Of a stretch of 64,000 nucleotides of DNA, positions 37,009 to 48,670 are shown piece after piece. The notes under the pieces are model-generated. The model saw only the letters and a program-made list of their open reading frames with translations. It had not been told where the DNA came from and did not search any database. The stretch covers positions 1,334,538-1,398,537 of the forward strand of contig JAAGOF010000064.1 of NCBI GenBank assembly GCA_010645155.1, read 5' to 3'. Each line of letters starts with the position of its first letter. Position 1 is the stretch's first letter. Origin of the DNA: Tigriopus japonicus (taxonomy: Eukaryota; Arthropoda; Copepoda; Harpacticoida; Harpacticidae). The position numbers were made by a program, and so were the translations under genes.

Positions 37009-37122
37009 ATGGACGCTTCAATCAGATTGATTGTTGCTTGTCTGCTTCCAAATCTCTTTTGGATTCTCAACGACGCAGTTGCTTGGGGTAAACGGTACTC
37101 AAGTGCTCTCTTGTCGAGCTGA
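37009..37122 (+). CDS. Small signal-peptide-like ORF, 37 residues (uncertain)
   Basis: The frame starts MDASIRLIVACLLPNLFWIL, a hydrophobic core followed by NDAVA, which fits a secretion signal with a cleavage site after VA. The remainder is short and contains WGKR, the form of an amidation plus dibasic cleavage site in neuropeptide precursors. Alternatively the first 79 bases are a 5' exon ending at GCTTGGG|GTAAAC, with the rest of the gene elsewhere. Chance is also possible, since nothing else supports it. Confidence 0.2.
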   Translation: MDASIRLIVACLLPNLFWILNDAVAWGKRYSSALLSS

Positions 37123-38218
37123 GTTTCTTTTTTGAGATGTGGTAACCCCCAATTGAAAGGTTGTTGGCCCGATTTTTATGGTTCCATCCGTTCTAACCTC
37201 GCATATGAGTGCCAAATAGACGGCCAAACCTCAGAATATATTCAGCTTTGGAGATAAAATATTTTTGTTCACAAAAGAGAAACACCCACGATGTGATGAT
37301 TATGATGAGCGAGACAATTTAGGCGACAGATCTCTCATCAAATTTGAGCCCGAGATTGAAAAAACTACGGATGTCTTGTCACCTCATTCTCGGGTAATGC
37401 TTATGATATGACACCTCTCTCTCAGGTGCTGATTTTTTGGAAAAAAAATCAATTAGAATTTCGCTTGTAATTGCAAGAAAAATCTAGTATCAGGCAAAGT
37501 ATGCTTATTTGTCAAATTGTCATTGATTGTTCCATGAAAAAAATATTTCTCCTCCTTTCAACGCTTTGTAGGTTTTTTGTAAGCTTTGTCTCTTTTGCGG
37601 CATAATTGCTCAAAAATAACATTTTTCCAATAAATGATCTTCATTCTTGGATGAAATAGGAGTACTATCCAATCACTTTTAAACTTGTAATAGGGGAAAA
37701 ATAAACAGATGTGTTTCTCTAAAAATATCTTCTAACTTTTTGTTCTATCTTTTCCATCTTTTCCACACTTCTTTTTGAAACTGGTCTAAGAGCCAGATTT
37801 TCGAAATGTTGAACCCAACTTTTCATGTGTTATCGAAGAAACTTCAGTTTCGTTCAAGAAAACGAAATGAGATTCTCCTTAGAGATAACCGAGTAACCTG
37901 GATGATGATCGTCATCACCATGATGATGCTGGTGGTGTTGCTAAAGTAATGCCAACCCTCCTTTGGAATTCGAAGCAACATCAACATTCAAGATCTCGAT
38001 GGCTTTGACTGTGAGCGCGTTTGAGCAAGTAAAATGAGGTCAGAAGGTCACTTCAATTTTACTTCCAAGGTCCAGATTTGTGTACTAATCTACTTGACCA
38101 CAATGAAAAATATGTTACTGATCGGATGACCTACCTTCCAAAACGAGAATTAAGCCCCATAATAATGGGTGTAAAAGCCTTAATTTCAGCATATCACAGC
38201 CTGCTGGCGACAATTGTT

Positions 38219-38590
38219 TCAGGGATCACGCTCCTCTTGAGTCGATCTTGGTCCAGTTAGTTGGGCCAATGATTTTCCGCTTTTCGAAGCAAAATGTTTG
38301 TTGCCGGAAAGGTATTCGTTTGCTCGAGTCCGACTGTCAACTACGGGTTTGAGGAGAGCTTCGTCGAGGTGATCACAATTTGAGCTGTGATAGAACCAAG
38401 ACGAAGACGATCGAGACTCTCCAGGTATGCCGAAGATGTGGATGTTGCCATAGATGTGCATAAGTTTGCTCACTCCGCCCTTCAGTTGTCGTTGTTGTTG
38501 TTGTTTTAGTCTTTCTTCCTCCTCTGAAACTTCTAGGTCGACGTCGCCGTAATCGCCGCATATGGTATTGACCACACGCACCCGACCCAA
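38219..38590 (-). CDS. Possible minus-strand exon, unrecognised
   Basis: Open for about 123 codons to a TGA at 38219, with codon choice that looks coding (many C/G-ending codons) and mixed composition: an acidic/Gln segment (LEVSEEEERLKQQQQRQL), then MHIYGNIHIFGIPGE and a Ser/Arg/Lys-rich end. There is no in-frame ATG at the left end of the frame; it would have to be entered by splicing. A GGA|GTGAGC donor lies inside it. It could be an exon of the CUB-domain gene or a separate gene, but phases were not made to fit. Confidence 0.25.
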   Translation of the reverse strand: MGRVRVVNTICGDYGDVDLEVSEEEERLKQQQQRQLKGGVSKLMHIYGNIHIFGIPGESRSSSSWFYHSSNCDHLDEALLKPVVDSRTRANEYLSGNKHFASKSGKSLAQLTGPRSTQEERDP

Positions 38591-39037
38591 GCTCTACCTT
38601 GGTATCTGGCCCATTGGCATACCATGATGGGCCCAGTTTCTTTCTCATGCCCCAAGCTCGACTTTTGCCGGTAGTACTTCTACAAACACACACTCACATG
38701 CTGCACCTCAGCGGCGCTCATAGGTGAACACCGACAGAGATTGGAGAAACCAAAGCTTTCCCTGGGTTTGCATTGGTGAACACCTCATGCAGTCGTCTAC
38801 GTTTTGGTGTTGCCCATCAAGTTAGCGGTACCCGATGAACTCAAAAAGAAGGAACTTCTCATGAACTGACTGACCTGATAAGTCGGTAACAGTCACGAGA
38901 CCATGAGTGAAGAAGAAGAGTAAAAAAATGAGAAAAAAGACTTTCCACCAATGTGAAGAAAATCGTAGAACGAACTGTAGAATTCGCGAACATAAATTCA
39001 ACGAATAATGAAGGTGCCTTTTCATAAAACTATTCAT

Positions 39038-39043
39038 TTTATT
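39038..39043 (-). terminator. Candidate poly(A) signal for the tail-anchored protein gene
   Basis: AATAAA on the minus strand, 25 bases past the TAA stop at 39068. Close spacing, but acceptable for a compact gene. Confidence 0.4.
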
Positions 39044-39067
39044 ATACAAATATGTTAGCGTCCACCT

Positions 39068-42000
39068 TTAATGATGGCTAAAATGGAAGCCTGGTCCGAA
39101 ATTCTGGAACCAGAACAAGCCCAAAATGGCTATCATTGTCATGACGATAAGGGAGCCGGTGACTATGCGATCGGTCCATGTAGAGGCGTCCATGACTAGG
39201 TATTTTTGTTTAGTCTTGGCCAATGTGTCGCGATAGGTATTGGCCAACTCGTCGTCCCCCAGATCCAGTCTGACGTCCAATGAGTCTTCGACATTGAGGT
39301 TATCAAACGTGGGAGATTTCACACAAGGTAAGAGTCGTGTGAGGAAAGGTTGGTTCTGAAGGTATGATCTTGAGCTGTCTTGTCGCCTCAATGAGGCCAA
39401 TACCTGAGCGGGAAGCACCACAGTGGTGGTTCCGATGGAATCCTCCCTTTCATCAGGAGAAAATCCAAAGTGGACAGCTGCAAGAAACAGATTTTAAGTA
39501 GATGTTCAAGGCTACTAAGCAGTATTAGTTTGGTCTGAGAATTTCTATGGCTTTGATCTCCCGTACGTTTCTTTAGTTCCATTGAACTTTCAGCCAATTG
39601 AAAAGAAACTCGTGAAGCTCTGATTGAACGATTCCCAAAAAGTTTGTGGGTTTCAAATTTGAATGAATGAATGGCTGAATAAATGATTGAATACTGTCGA
39701 GAAGCTCTGGTCTTAAAGGTTAAGCTTGTAATTGGAAACGAACCCGAGTCGTCGCTTCGCATGGCGGCGATTGCGTCCAAAAGCAGGGGATTGGACGTTT
39801 GTTGTGTTTGGGACTGAGCTGGGACGTTGTTGGCAACGAGGTTGCAAGAACACTGCGATGAATTGGACTCCTTATCTTTGTCTCCAACGAGGGTGCTACC
39901 CACAGAAAGGCCAGCTTGACATGAGGGACAGCCAAAAGTGGAAGGCGCATTGTGAGTTCCACCCGACGACGACGGGACACTCGGATTGGCACATATCAAA
40001 TGGACCTGGGAACAAGCTTAAAGAGTGTCATCAATCTTTTCAAACTCTCCTTTTCCAGAATGTTTTTTTCTCGCTTTCAATCTAAAACGAAATCTTCAAG
40101 AGGAGGGGAAGTATTGAGTGGGAACCGCCACTCACGACCTCGCTCTTTCGATCTCTTTTTCCGAGCAAAAGAGGCCTTTAAAAACAGGGTACTCAAAACA
40201 TACAGGTAGATCGAGAAGGATGATTTCTATCAGCTACGGTTATGAGAAGACTCCTTGTTCGCTTTCTTGTTTTCATTCACCTCTTCAAGATGTTCCTCTT
40301 GGTTGAGTCCCTCAGAGAGTTCCTCGTCGGGAGGGTGTAGGACTATGGAAATGATTTCTCGACTCGAGGCCTGACTTCCTTTTATCGAGATTGGAGCAGA
40401 ATGAGATTGGAGGGCTTGGTTCAGCTGACGAAGATCGTATTCGCTCAACAAAGACTCATCAAGGCTGGAATTAATGAGAATATTATCATTCGACCGAGCG
40501 ATTAAAAGCGTTTCTAGCTGACTAGTCAGCTCTCAATCACGCGCTTAATGACGCCAGAGACGTGGATTTCTGTGATTGTTTTCCAATGAATGAATCTCCA
40601 TATCCTTCAAAGGCCTCTTTAGAATGCATTATTGTCGCAGGTAGGTTGCATGGTAATGACATTAGAGCTTTTACGTGATTATCGACTGAGATACGAGTAC
40701 GACTACCTCTTGCCTACCGAGGTCTGCAGAAATTCAGTGGTTGTGGTCTTAAATCAGAGCAAAGTACGAAGAACGAGCAGGTCCGATGGGTGGTTGCCTA
40801 AATGAAGACTTCTTGGCACCCAGACATGGCCTTTATATTCCTTGTCCCCTCATGCATACCTAATATCTCCATCGAGGGTAATGCCAAGGGAGGGAGGGAT
40901 TTAGTCTTTTGACGACGAAGAAGCCAATTCCAGCACTTTTATTCGTGGCCACTCTATAGCAGCCTTTGGAAAATCAAGTGGTCGAGAAGGCTGAAAAATG
41001 TTCAGTAAAGAGAGCTTCCACTTTGGCTGTGGGGTGAGCTCTGAATATATTTGTTGCTTAAATTATGCATTCCCTCAGGGTCTTACAGCTCCAAACTTTC
41101 ATCTCTGCCTTGTCTAAAAACACATGGTGGCAACCAGAGCAAAAGTCGTTTCAAGTGCCCAATAGTCATAAAGACACAACCAATTGCAGTTCGGGCCTTT
41201 CTTGAGTTTCCATTTCTTGAGAGGCCGATTCGAAATTTCATCGATTTTATCCCACATTTGCATGTACAAGATATTTTGAGACCGTCAGCATTCATCCGTT
41301 TTTGCCAGTTCCAAAAGAGCCTCATTTTTTCGAAGAACGTTCCCTCCTTTGAGATTGCTCGCAGACTTGATGGAAAAAAGTTTTTGGGATTGAACCTATC
41401 CACTCTTTTGAATTGTTTTGATGAGGATGTTTGTCGTCCTCTTTTCGGAAAGAATCCTAACAACATTGAATCTTCAGAGGATCTTAAACGGATTATCGGT
41501 TCGTTATCTGAAGCAAGTAGGTTCTATTGAGGTTGAAATTTGTAACCTTTATCCGATTTTGAGCAAAAGAAGGACGATTTTACTCGTTCGACCAAATTTG
41601 CAGGATCCTTGATTTAAGGAGTTTCTTGTTTGCACAGGGATCTATTTTCATTTCAGTTTTATCGACAAGGGTTCCTACAGATAGAAGTTATTTTCCAAGA
41701 CAAAAAAGAGATGACAGTTAGCAAAAGTTGACGGAAAAGCAAGTATGAAAATGTTTTCCAACATACTTCAAGGTTTTATAAATCTGACTGAGAACATAGC
41801 AATGTACGGCTTTTTCCTCATTAACCAAAGTCAACGGGGTTTTGATTGCCATTAATATATGGAACTTATATACTTTGGAACCAAGTATCCAAACCAAATA
41901 TGGGCGAAACTAACCCAAGTCAGTATATTACCGAGGAGGTTAAGATCCAACATACGAGTGATTACTTTCATCTGTGGACATGCATTATTTCTTTCCTCGC

Positions 42001-44842
42001 CCTATGATATCTTTCGAAGACGAATATGCGCATATCTTACGGATAAAATATCTATGCGCCATCAAGGTCGACTGTGACGCTCTTCCATTATGATAGTTTC
42101 ATTTCTCATGCATGTATCTTGAATATGTTGGCAATAAATCTGATTATGCCTCTCCCGGGAGTTCGGTAGGACGAAATAGGAGTCAACAAATGTGAGTGTG
42201 CCTTCCTTAAGTCGAAATTATTTACCACGTGCTACGTATCAATATTTTCCAGCGCGTAAAACATTTTCATATCCCAAGCAAAAAAAAAGAAACGCCTCGC
42301 TAGCAATTTCAGGAGGAAGAAATCTTCAGCACACATTTTGAAGGACCGATCTCATCATCCGACCAATTTTTTACACATCTTTCTGAGAAAGCACTGAATC
42401 GCTTTTTTAGAGCTTTCAAGCTCTCAGAACTGAAAGGTCCTGATGACTGATGGTCTGATATTTCTTGTCAGATGGTCAAGTAAAGGAAATGAGGACGAGG
42501 CCACGCACAAAAGCGACAACAAGACGAAAATCTGACCCAAACTGATGCATGCATGATCCCTTTAAGCGGACCAAAGTTGATGGGACCACGAGAAAGCTGA
42601 CAAAATATTGTTTACTTTTTTATTTAGACATCCATCCATCCCACTTCAGTACTAATCAGCAGAAGATTTTTTTGTGCTCAAGTTCCCATGCCTGTATTGA
42701 CATGTTTCATTTGAGAAAAGTGTTGTTTTTGTTCAGGAGCCTGAAAACAGCTTTGCAGTTATGATTGGAAGAAGCCTGTCCACACTTGGGATATTGCCGC
42801 TTCAACAATGATTAACCTCATTCTTAAAAACGGCACTTGAAGTTGTTAAAGCCGTGACTACTACATATCAATTAATACCACCATATGTCACTAGAATTTG
42901 GCATGCCCGGCATTCGAACCAACGCACCCTAAGTGCGAGTGATCTGAGTGACATAAAAAGCTGGCAAAATACCAATTAGTGCGTCATAAGGCCGCATGTT
43001 AACGCATCTAATTCAAAACGAGAGCACACCAAAATCAAGTCAGATTAACCGGCCTTGAGTATTATATACTCGTGACAACTCCTGTATTTGAAACGCAGCA
43101 GCTAGGGAGAGTATATACTCGACGAATGCTAATTCGACTTGATTTTGGCATACTCTCGCTTTTGAATTAAGTGCGTTAACATGCGGCCTTATATATAGTC
43201 GCTAGAATATGGGTCCTTTAACGAGCAGCTGACTGGGAGGTCACCTTAGCAATACAGCTCCAAATATTGCACCCTGACACAAACGTTTCACATATTTTCG
43301 AACTTCTCAATGTATATTGGACACGTAAGAACAAAAATTTAGCGTATTAAAGCTCAAAGGTTGCACGTGTTTTCCATTTCACTGGTTGTGTCTAAAGGAC
43401 TCTATAACTGCGAGGCTTCATTTGAGGATAAGGTTGTGTTAAATTTCATGTTATAACAACTCAAGTTGATGGCGGCAATCTTCAAATGAGAAGTAAAACG
43501 GGAAGGAAACATTTATTTTCTTACCAACATTTTTAGATCAAATGTACATAGTTATTATTGAACATCAAGTGTACTTCATCATTAAGTGTCCAGTATTATT
43601 TAGACATCCATCCATCCCACTTCAGGACTAATCAGCAGAATATTTTTTTCGTGCTCAAGTTCCCATGCTTAAATGCCATTTAAGTAGGCGAATATTTGCA
43701 AAACGTAAAATATACCTGATTAAAGTCCCGAAAGCACGTTCGTCGAAACTTCCGTTTCGGTTTCGAACAACAGATTGAAGTCAATTGTTTTCGGTTTCGG
43801 TTAAGTCTTGACTCGGCCGAAAATTTGGGTAATATGAAAGAGCCTTGACAAAAGTTGATTAAATATTGATGGCTTTTATGGACCAAAGTGCCCATATAAT
43901 GCCTACATGTTGGTTATGAAAGGAATTCTTTTGATAGCAATCAAATTCAACCACTAGCTTCAATACGCGTAGCTGATAGGTAGCTGATTCGAGCAGAGAA
44001 AAATGCATTCCAATATCTGGTGTTTAGAGACTTCATTTAAAGGTTTTTTTAGCATCTTTAATCACTCAATTGCTCATATTTAGTAAGTTCAAGAGGGGTG
44101 GTCCATTGTCCGTAATTTTGGGAGAGCAGAAAAGTTGTGAAAAAAAAATAGTTTGATTGACGAAATACAATCAACAATTCCTGATGTTTGTCGTTCATTT
44201 TCAGGAAATTATGAACAGTATTTTTGCTCAGCTTAGGTTTGGTTATCCATACTCAATTGTTCTACATTTTGTATCTCGTTTCCAAAAAAAGATTACGTTA
44301 GTTAATCTGCCTTAATCGCATGTCGCTAAGAAGGCTTTGCTCAGCTCATGCAGGGATAACCTATATAATAGTATTAATACGCTCATGCGTTTTATATAGC
44401 CTCAAACAATCTTTATGGGGGCTATAGATCATTTATATCCTGTGTCTAGCACCTTTCCTGTCGTTAAGAAAAAGTCTCGTTCAAGGCCGCCACATCTTCA
44501 GAAGCCATCGGTTTAGATCAGCAACTCTCACCGAATTAGTCGTTCCTCCAATTAGGTCAAATATGTACTGAACTGTACTTACATTCGATCAAAGTGACAT
44601 CCACCAACGGAGTTGTTTCGAATGTTCAATGCGATGGCTGGTTTGGAACCAAGGTATTGGGACGAGCTCGAATTGGAACGACTCTTCTTCTTCTTGTTCT
44701 TTATTTTCTTGCCATAATTGTCCCCTTGGTAGAATTCATCGCCACACCAACTTTTTGAAGAAGAGACGGAATTGAAATATCTCAGAGTATCTCCCACTTC
44801 ACTATGACTACGGTCGGCCTTGTACAAAGTGGAAGTGCTCAT
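39068..44842 (-). CDS. Predicted tail-anchored membrane protein, 371 residues
   Basis: Four exons: 44842-44583, 40464-40281, 40005-39744 and 39477-39068. All phases match. The joins read CHFDR-ILDESLLSEYDLRQ, EEHLEE-VHLICANPS and MRSDDS-AVHFGFSPDE. The third donor is a weak GTTCGT; the others are GTAAGT and GTGAAT. The start is the first in-frame ATG (MSTSTLYKADRS). Features: a Lys cluster (KKIKNKKKKSR, about residues 48-58), an acidic linker, a CPSC and a later CSC pair in exon 3 that could bind metal, and a single hydrophobic segment near the C-terminus (IVTGSLIVMTMIAILGLFWF, about 340-360) with only about 11 residues after it. That order fits a C-tail-anchored protein facing the cytosol. 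I do not recognise the family; a membrane-trafficking protein with a similar tail is one guess. The first intron is 4.1 kb and hosts repeats. Confidence 0.72.
41051..41530 (+). other. Long open frame inside intron 1 of the tail-anchored gene (uncertain)
   Basis: 160 codons open on the plus strand without a good ATG at the start, ending TGA at 41530. The translated text is well mixed and ends FGKNPNNIESSEDLKRIIGS, which looks protein-like. A second frame from an ATG at 41066 gives a different 46-residue product. No family is recognised and the opposite strand is also open for 127 codons. It may be a decayed gene or chance. Confidence 0.2.
42620..42691. repeat. 72-bp direct repeat, unit 1
   Basis: TTATTTAGACATCCATCCAT at its left end through CAAGTTCCCATGC at its right. 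A near-identical copy lies about 975 bp to the right (43596-43668), with only a few differences. Confidence 0.85.
42898..42950 (-). other. tRNA-like B-box relic
   Basis: On the minus strand, GGTTCGAATGCC matches an RNA polymerase III B-box and is preceded by a CGCAC...GTGCG hairpin. The rest does not fold as a tRNA, so this is more likely a fragment of a tRNA-derived SINE. Confidence 0.3.
42987..43191. mobile_element. Palindromic MITE, copy A
   Basis: 205 bp. The left end is TAAGGCCGCATGTTAACGCA, and the right end is its near-perfect inverse (GCGTTAACATGCGGCCTTA). Inner arms include CAAGTCAGATTAACCGGCC and ATACTCG palindromes. If TA is the duplicated target, the element itself starts AGGCCGC. 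No coding capacity. It lies in intron 1 of the tail-anchored protein gene. Confidence 0.75.
43596..43668. repeat. 72-bp direct repeat, unit 2
   Basis: Copy of the 42620-42691 segment with scattered substitutions and one extra base near CGTGCTCAAG. Same orientation. The two flank the palindromic MITE copy A. Confidence 0.85.
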
Positions 44843-47800
44843 GTCATCCACTCGAGAGTCGAGTGATTCAAGGATCAAGCCTCTCGATCTGCCTTTGACC
44901 AAGCACGGCGGTGATCAAGATCTCTGTTCCAGCACTAAATTCGATAGAAGACTTCTGTTCAAGACACACAATCGACTTGACACTGGGTTTGTTCTGCGGT
45001 CGAAATTGTCTTCTTATGCTTTCGATCAGTTAGCCGTTGGTCAACAGAAACCTAAAAACACGACATGTGGAGTACAGTATAAATTAGGAAAGGCAGACTT
45101 GTGGTCGGTTGGCTTTAATCCAATGTGTCGGGAACAACTAGGAGGTTTCGCAACATGTCGAGCATGTGTGACAAATGGCTCCCGTTCTTTGGAGTTGGCC
45201 AAGCGGACGCTCGTAACTTAATTGTCCCGTTTCTTGAGACTGATGGCTTTCAGGAACATAACAAGATAAATTTCGATAACAAAACGTGGTCAATAATCTC
45301 AAATTATGGCCTTGAGGCTATACTGAAGTTCCCCAACCGTAAAAGGTCGTTAAATTGAAGCAGATAAATAGGAAACGGCCTTTGGTTCAGCATCCTCTTT
45401 CAGTGCAATAGCTGTGAGGGTGCCAAAGTTTGAATGCCTTAACAGGGAACTTCAATGTCCACATCCATATTTCCAATATCTATCCAATCTCCGATCGTTA
45501 CGAAACTCATGCTAAGCTCCACGTTCAAAGTTTGGTCTAAAATTTGGGATAGATCAACTTCATTTGTTACAATCGCTAACCTTGAGTTGGTTGACGGGTG
45601 GAATGGAATTAGTATCTGACTTTAGATGGTGTATTGTAGATTCATTCTCTACTTGGATAAACATATAACACAATGGGCCCTAAGGCCTGCAAGAAAATGA
45701 CAAAGGAGAGAGACTCGTTAATCCATTCCTTACAATTTCCAGCTTACAACGGAACAATCTTAACCAGCCATTTGAATTATATACAGATTTTATTTAAAAG
45801 GCCTGCATTTTCTTCTTCCATACATTGAATACCTGTTTTCTTTCTTTGGCAAAATAATTTTTAATCTGTAAAATAATAATCTGTAATCTAAAAAAAAATT
45901 AATCTGTATTGTAGTATCTTCATTTCATTTTCCCTAAACCTCAGAACAAAAGTCTCCTTCATGTTTGACCTCTTAACTTGGTCTGGCCCATTCTCAATAA
46001 TGAAGGTTAAAGGCAATGTGAATGGCCCGGAACTCTTGAAAAAGACCCAACAAGTCTGCCCTTTAATCAACACAAAGAGCATCTCGAACATTTCGAGGCT
46101 TGAACAAGTCTTCTAAACCTCAGAAAGTGTGCAGTTTAGTCAATCCCAAAGTTCTTGAGAAGTGGCATGAAAGCTCGTAAGCCTTACTAGGCAGGGCTCT
46201 CCATATTTGCAAAAAAAAACAAAAACCCTGATATGCAAGCTTGCGAACTGCTGTTATTTTCGATAGAAAATAATCTCTCATTAGCAAAACTTTAGCATGC
46301 AAAAAATGTTAACACTCACAATCTTTTCTATAAAGCCTTTTTTCATCAGGCCGTTGCCATCCGAATGTATGGCTATTTGTTCCAAGACTTACCTTTGTTC
46401 CACCTTCGTGTTGATGTCAAATGCCCGTGAAAACCCGGCTACGCATGAATGGTGACATTTTCCAGCTACGTATTGTCTCCACTCTATCAATTCAAGTGAG
46501 CTCCTACTTTCAACTGAACGGTTCAAGGACTAGGAACCTCTCTATGCCCTCTTCTTCGTTTTTTTCCGTGGTCCTCTGTTCCATTTCTGAAAAGCGCCGC
46601 TGGCACATGAGAAAATGAACGGACTTCTTACCCTCCTCAAAAACTGCGCGTTGTATAGTGGTTCGTGCGCGAACACAGGATAGAGCGGGGAACATGGAAC
46701 AGGAACCAAGGCTGCATGAAGATGATGAGCAAGAGCTGACGCACAAGAGCACCAATATAATTGAGGAACGTAGTTTTGGAGTCGGTTTCAGGGACGTTAT
46801 CGAATTACTTGGATATTGAATGAACTTAAGCCCCGTAAATTACTAAATCTTAATTATTAAAGAACTTCATCCAAGGCTGTATGGAGTTTTTTGTAAAACC
46901 TTCTCCACATTGGTCCACTCGAGTGCTTAATATGGATCAGTTGAGAACCGCTCCACTCCATGTTGGCTCAAGGGAATGGTTCTCAAGAGAGTGTTTGGCT
47001 TTTTTTCGCGCGTTAGTGCTTTCTTTGAGAACAAAAGGAGATCGGCTTAAAAAATAAGAGAAACAGAAAACAAAGAGTAGAACAAGCCTCCTTACTAGTG
47101 ATAGAAACTCTCGATTTCGATTTCCTTCAGTCACCGAAATAAAAGTAGAACAGAAGTCTGAAAGATACCATACAACAACAGGTTTAGATGTAGAAATGAG
47201 AAATTTTGTGTCCAGTCCAAAACAAAATCATAACATTTATAATTTTTGAAACCTTTAAGAAATCATTTCCTTTCTAATTGTTCAATAATTTTGAGTTAGG
47301 ACTGCGATTTTGAGTCCAATTTCTTTTCTGTTTCTGCGTCAGTTAACGTTTTTATTCAGCCACTTTCCGTTTCAGTTTTTGTCAAGTTCGGACCATCACT
47401 ACTCATAAAGTAAAAGACAAGAGTGGACCTTTGAACGGATAAAAGAAAGGGAACAACCTTTTATTTGAGAAACCACCAAACGCGAAAAGCCCCCGTCTCC
47501 TAAGTGTCCCTAATGAAGACGTTTGTTCCCAGGGGACTCTGGAAAACTTGAAGCTCACATACAAGTATCCAAGTATAAAGGTTTCACGTGTAAATAGTGA
47601 TGGAAGTTGATCGCTTCAAAATGGAACAGATTTGGGTTTCAGTCCAGGATTCGGTCGAAAATTAGATTCAAAATAGCGGTAAATTGATACGGTAAGTGAG
47701 GTCTTTGAAAAATTTTCTGAAGGGGTTTCCTTGCTAATTTGTTTATGCAGTTTGGGGTTGCGTAAATGTTCAAGTCCAACGGCAGTATGGTAGGTACTTC

Positions 47801-48036
47801 GTTTGCAACGTATTTGCTAATGTGGAATTTAATCACAAACGTTACATTCTTATAATTATGGAAGGTAGTCAGTGTCGAAAGACACTGCTTCTGATTCACA
47901 GCGCTTGCTTTCCATATGAAAAAAATAACCATGAATGTATTCTAAAGCTAGCCAATTAGTGACAAAAGTCACGCCCTGAAAGTTGTCAACGATAATCATG
48001 CACTGCCATGTTGCTCTGCTAACACTTTCTCAAAGC
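44843..48036. other. Upstream region of the tail-anchored gene and gene-free stretch
   Basis: Plus-strand frames at 44820-45358 overlap the first exon in antisense and have no family resemblance. From 45.4 to 48.0 kb I see no exon. Segments near 47095-47395 begin TAGTGATAGAAAC and end GGACCATCACTA and may be an old element with short inverted ends. Confidence 0.4.
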
Positions 48037-48243
48037 GTCTACGAACCACTACGTGTAAGCTTTAAGATCAGTTGTAGTGATCGTAGGGGCCTTACTTGCC
48101 TTTTGAGAGCACCTTCAAATCCAAGGGAATCGAGACTAGTTCGAACAATGAAGTCCTCCTCTCTTCTTTATCGGGCTCCTTCATTGTTCAATTTGTTGCC
48201 TATTTGCCTTCGTCGGGAATATGTAGGAGCTGATCCTCTAACA
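48037..48243 (+). pseudogene. 3' end of a non-LTR retrotransposon reverse transcriptase, cut by an assembly gap
   Basis: The frame reads YEPLRVSFK, DRRGLTCLLRAP, RLVRTMKSSSLLYRAPSLFN and LLPICLR. This matches the C-terminal region shared by jockey/CR1-like LINE polymerases, where a basic RRGRT-type motif precedes a hydrophobic 'apkLFNxLP' motif. It runs directly into the gap at 48244, so its true end is not visible. No N-terminal endonuclease or catalytic region is present to the left, so it is truncated at the 5' side as is usual for LINEs. Confidence 0.6.
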
Positions 48244-48414
48244 NNNNNNNNNNNNNNNNNNNNNNNNNNNNNNNNNNNNNNNNNNNNNNNNNNNNNNNNN
48301 NNNNNNNNNNNNNNNNNNNNNNNNNNNNNNNNNNNNNNNNNNNNNNNNNNNNNNNNNNNNNNNNNNNNNNNNNNNNNNNNNNNNNNNNNNNNNNNNNNNN
48401 NNNNNNNNNNNNNN
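48244..48414. other. Assembly gap (171 N)
   Basis: 171 consecutive undetermined bases. It sits at the end of the LINE-like fragment, consistent with a repeat that broke the assembly. Confidence 1.
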
Positions 48415-48670
48415 CTTTTCTCGTGTTTTTTAGTTACTGATTGAAATTGGAAATGACTTTAAATTGGAAAATCGCCCTATTCGGTCTTATTCCGTTTTTA
48501 CATTGATTTTGTGCTTTTTCGTAGACCCAAAGTGGCAAAAAAAACTAAGCACCTTTTCGGACGTTTGAAAACAACCATGATGAAATGATTTTTTAATTCA
48601 TGCTTGATCTTGACTGAGTCTTAAAACAATTATTAAACATACAGTAGTCGCAAATCCACGATGAGTTCCT

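Larger units (their letters stand above)
36235..39037. other. Intergenic or 5' intron region; two weak coding candidates
   Basis: The missing first exon(s) of the CUB-domain gene should lie here or further right on the minus strand. A small signal-peptide-like frame is on the plus strand at 37009-37122, and a coding-looking minus frame is at 38219-38590. A minus-strand hydrophobic segment near 36790-36850 (IPLVGALVLAIVGFCGKQSR) ends at a GTAAGG donor but in the wrong phase for the giant exon. Otherwise nothing is recognised. Confidence 0.4.

Noticed and set aside
44820..45358. Plus-strand frames antisense to the first exon of the tail-anchored gene
   Set aside because: They overlap a better supported exon and its upstream region, with no recognisable domain.
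47095..47395. Possible element with TAGTGATAG / CATCACTA ends
   Set aside because: End similarity is under 10 bases and no target duplication is convincing.
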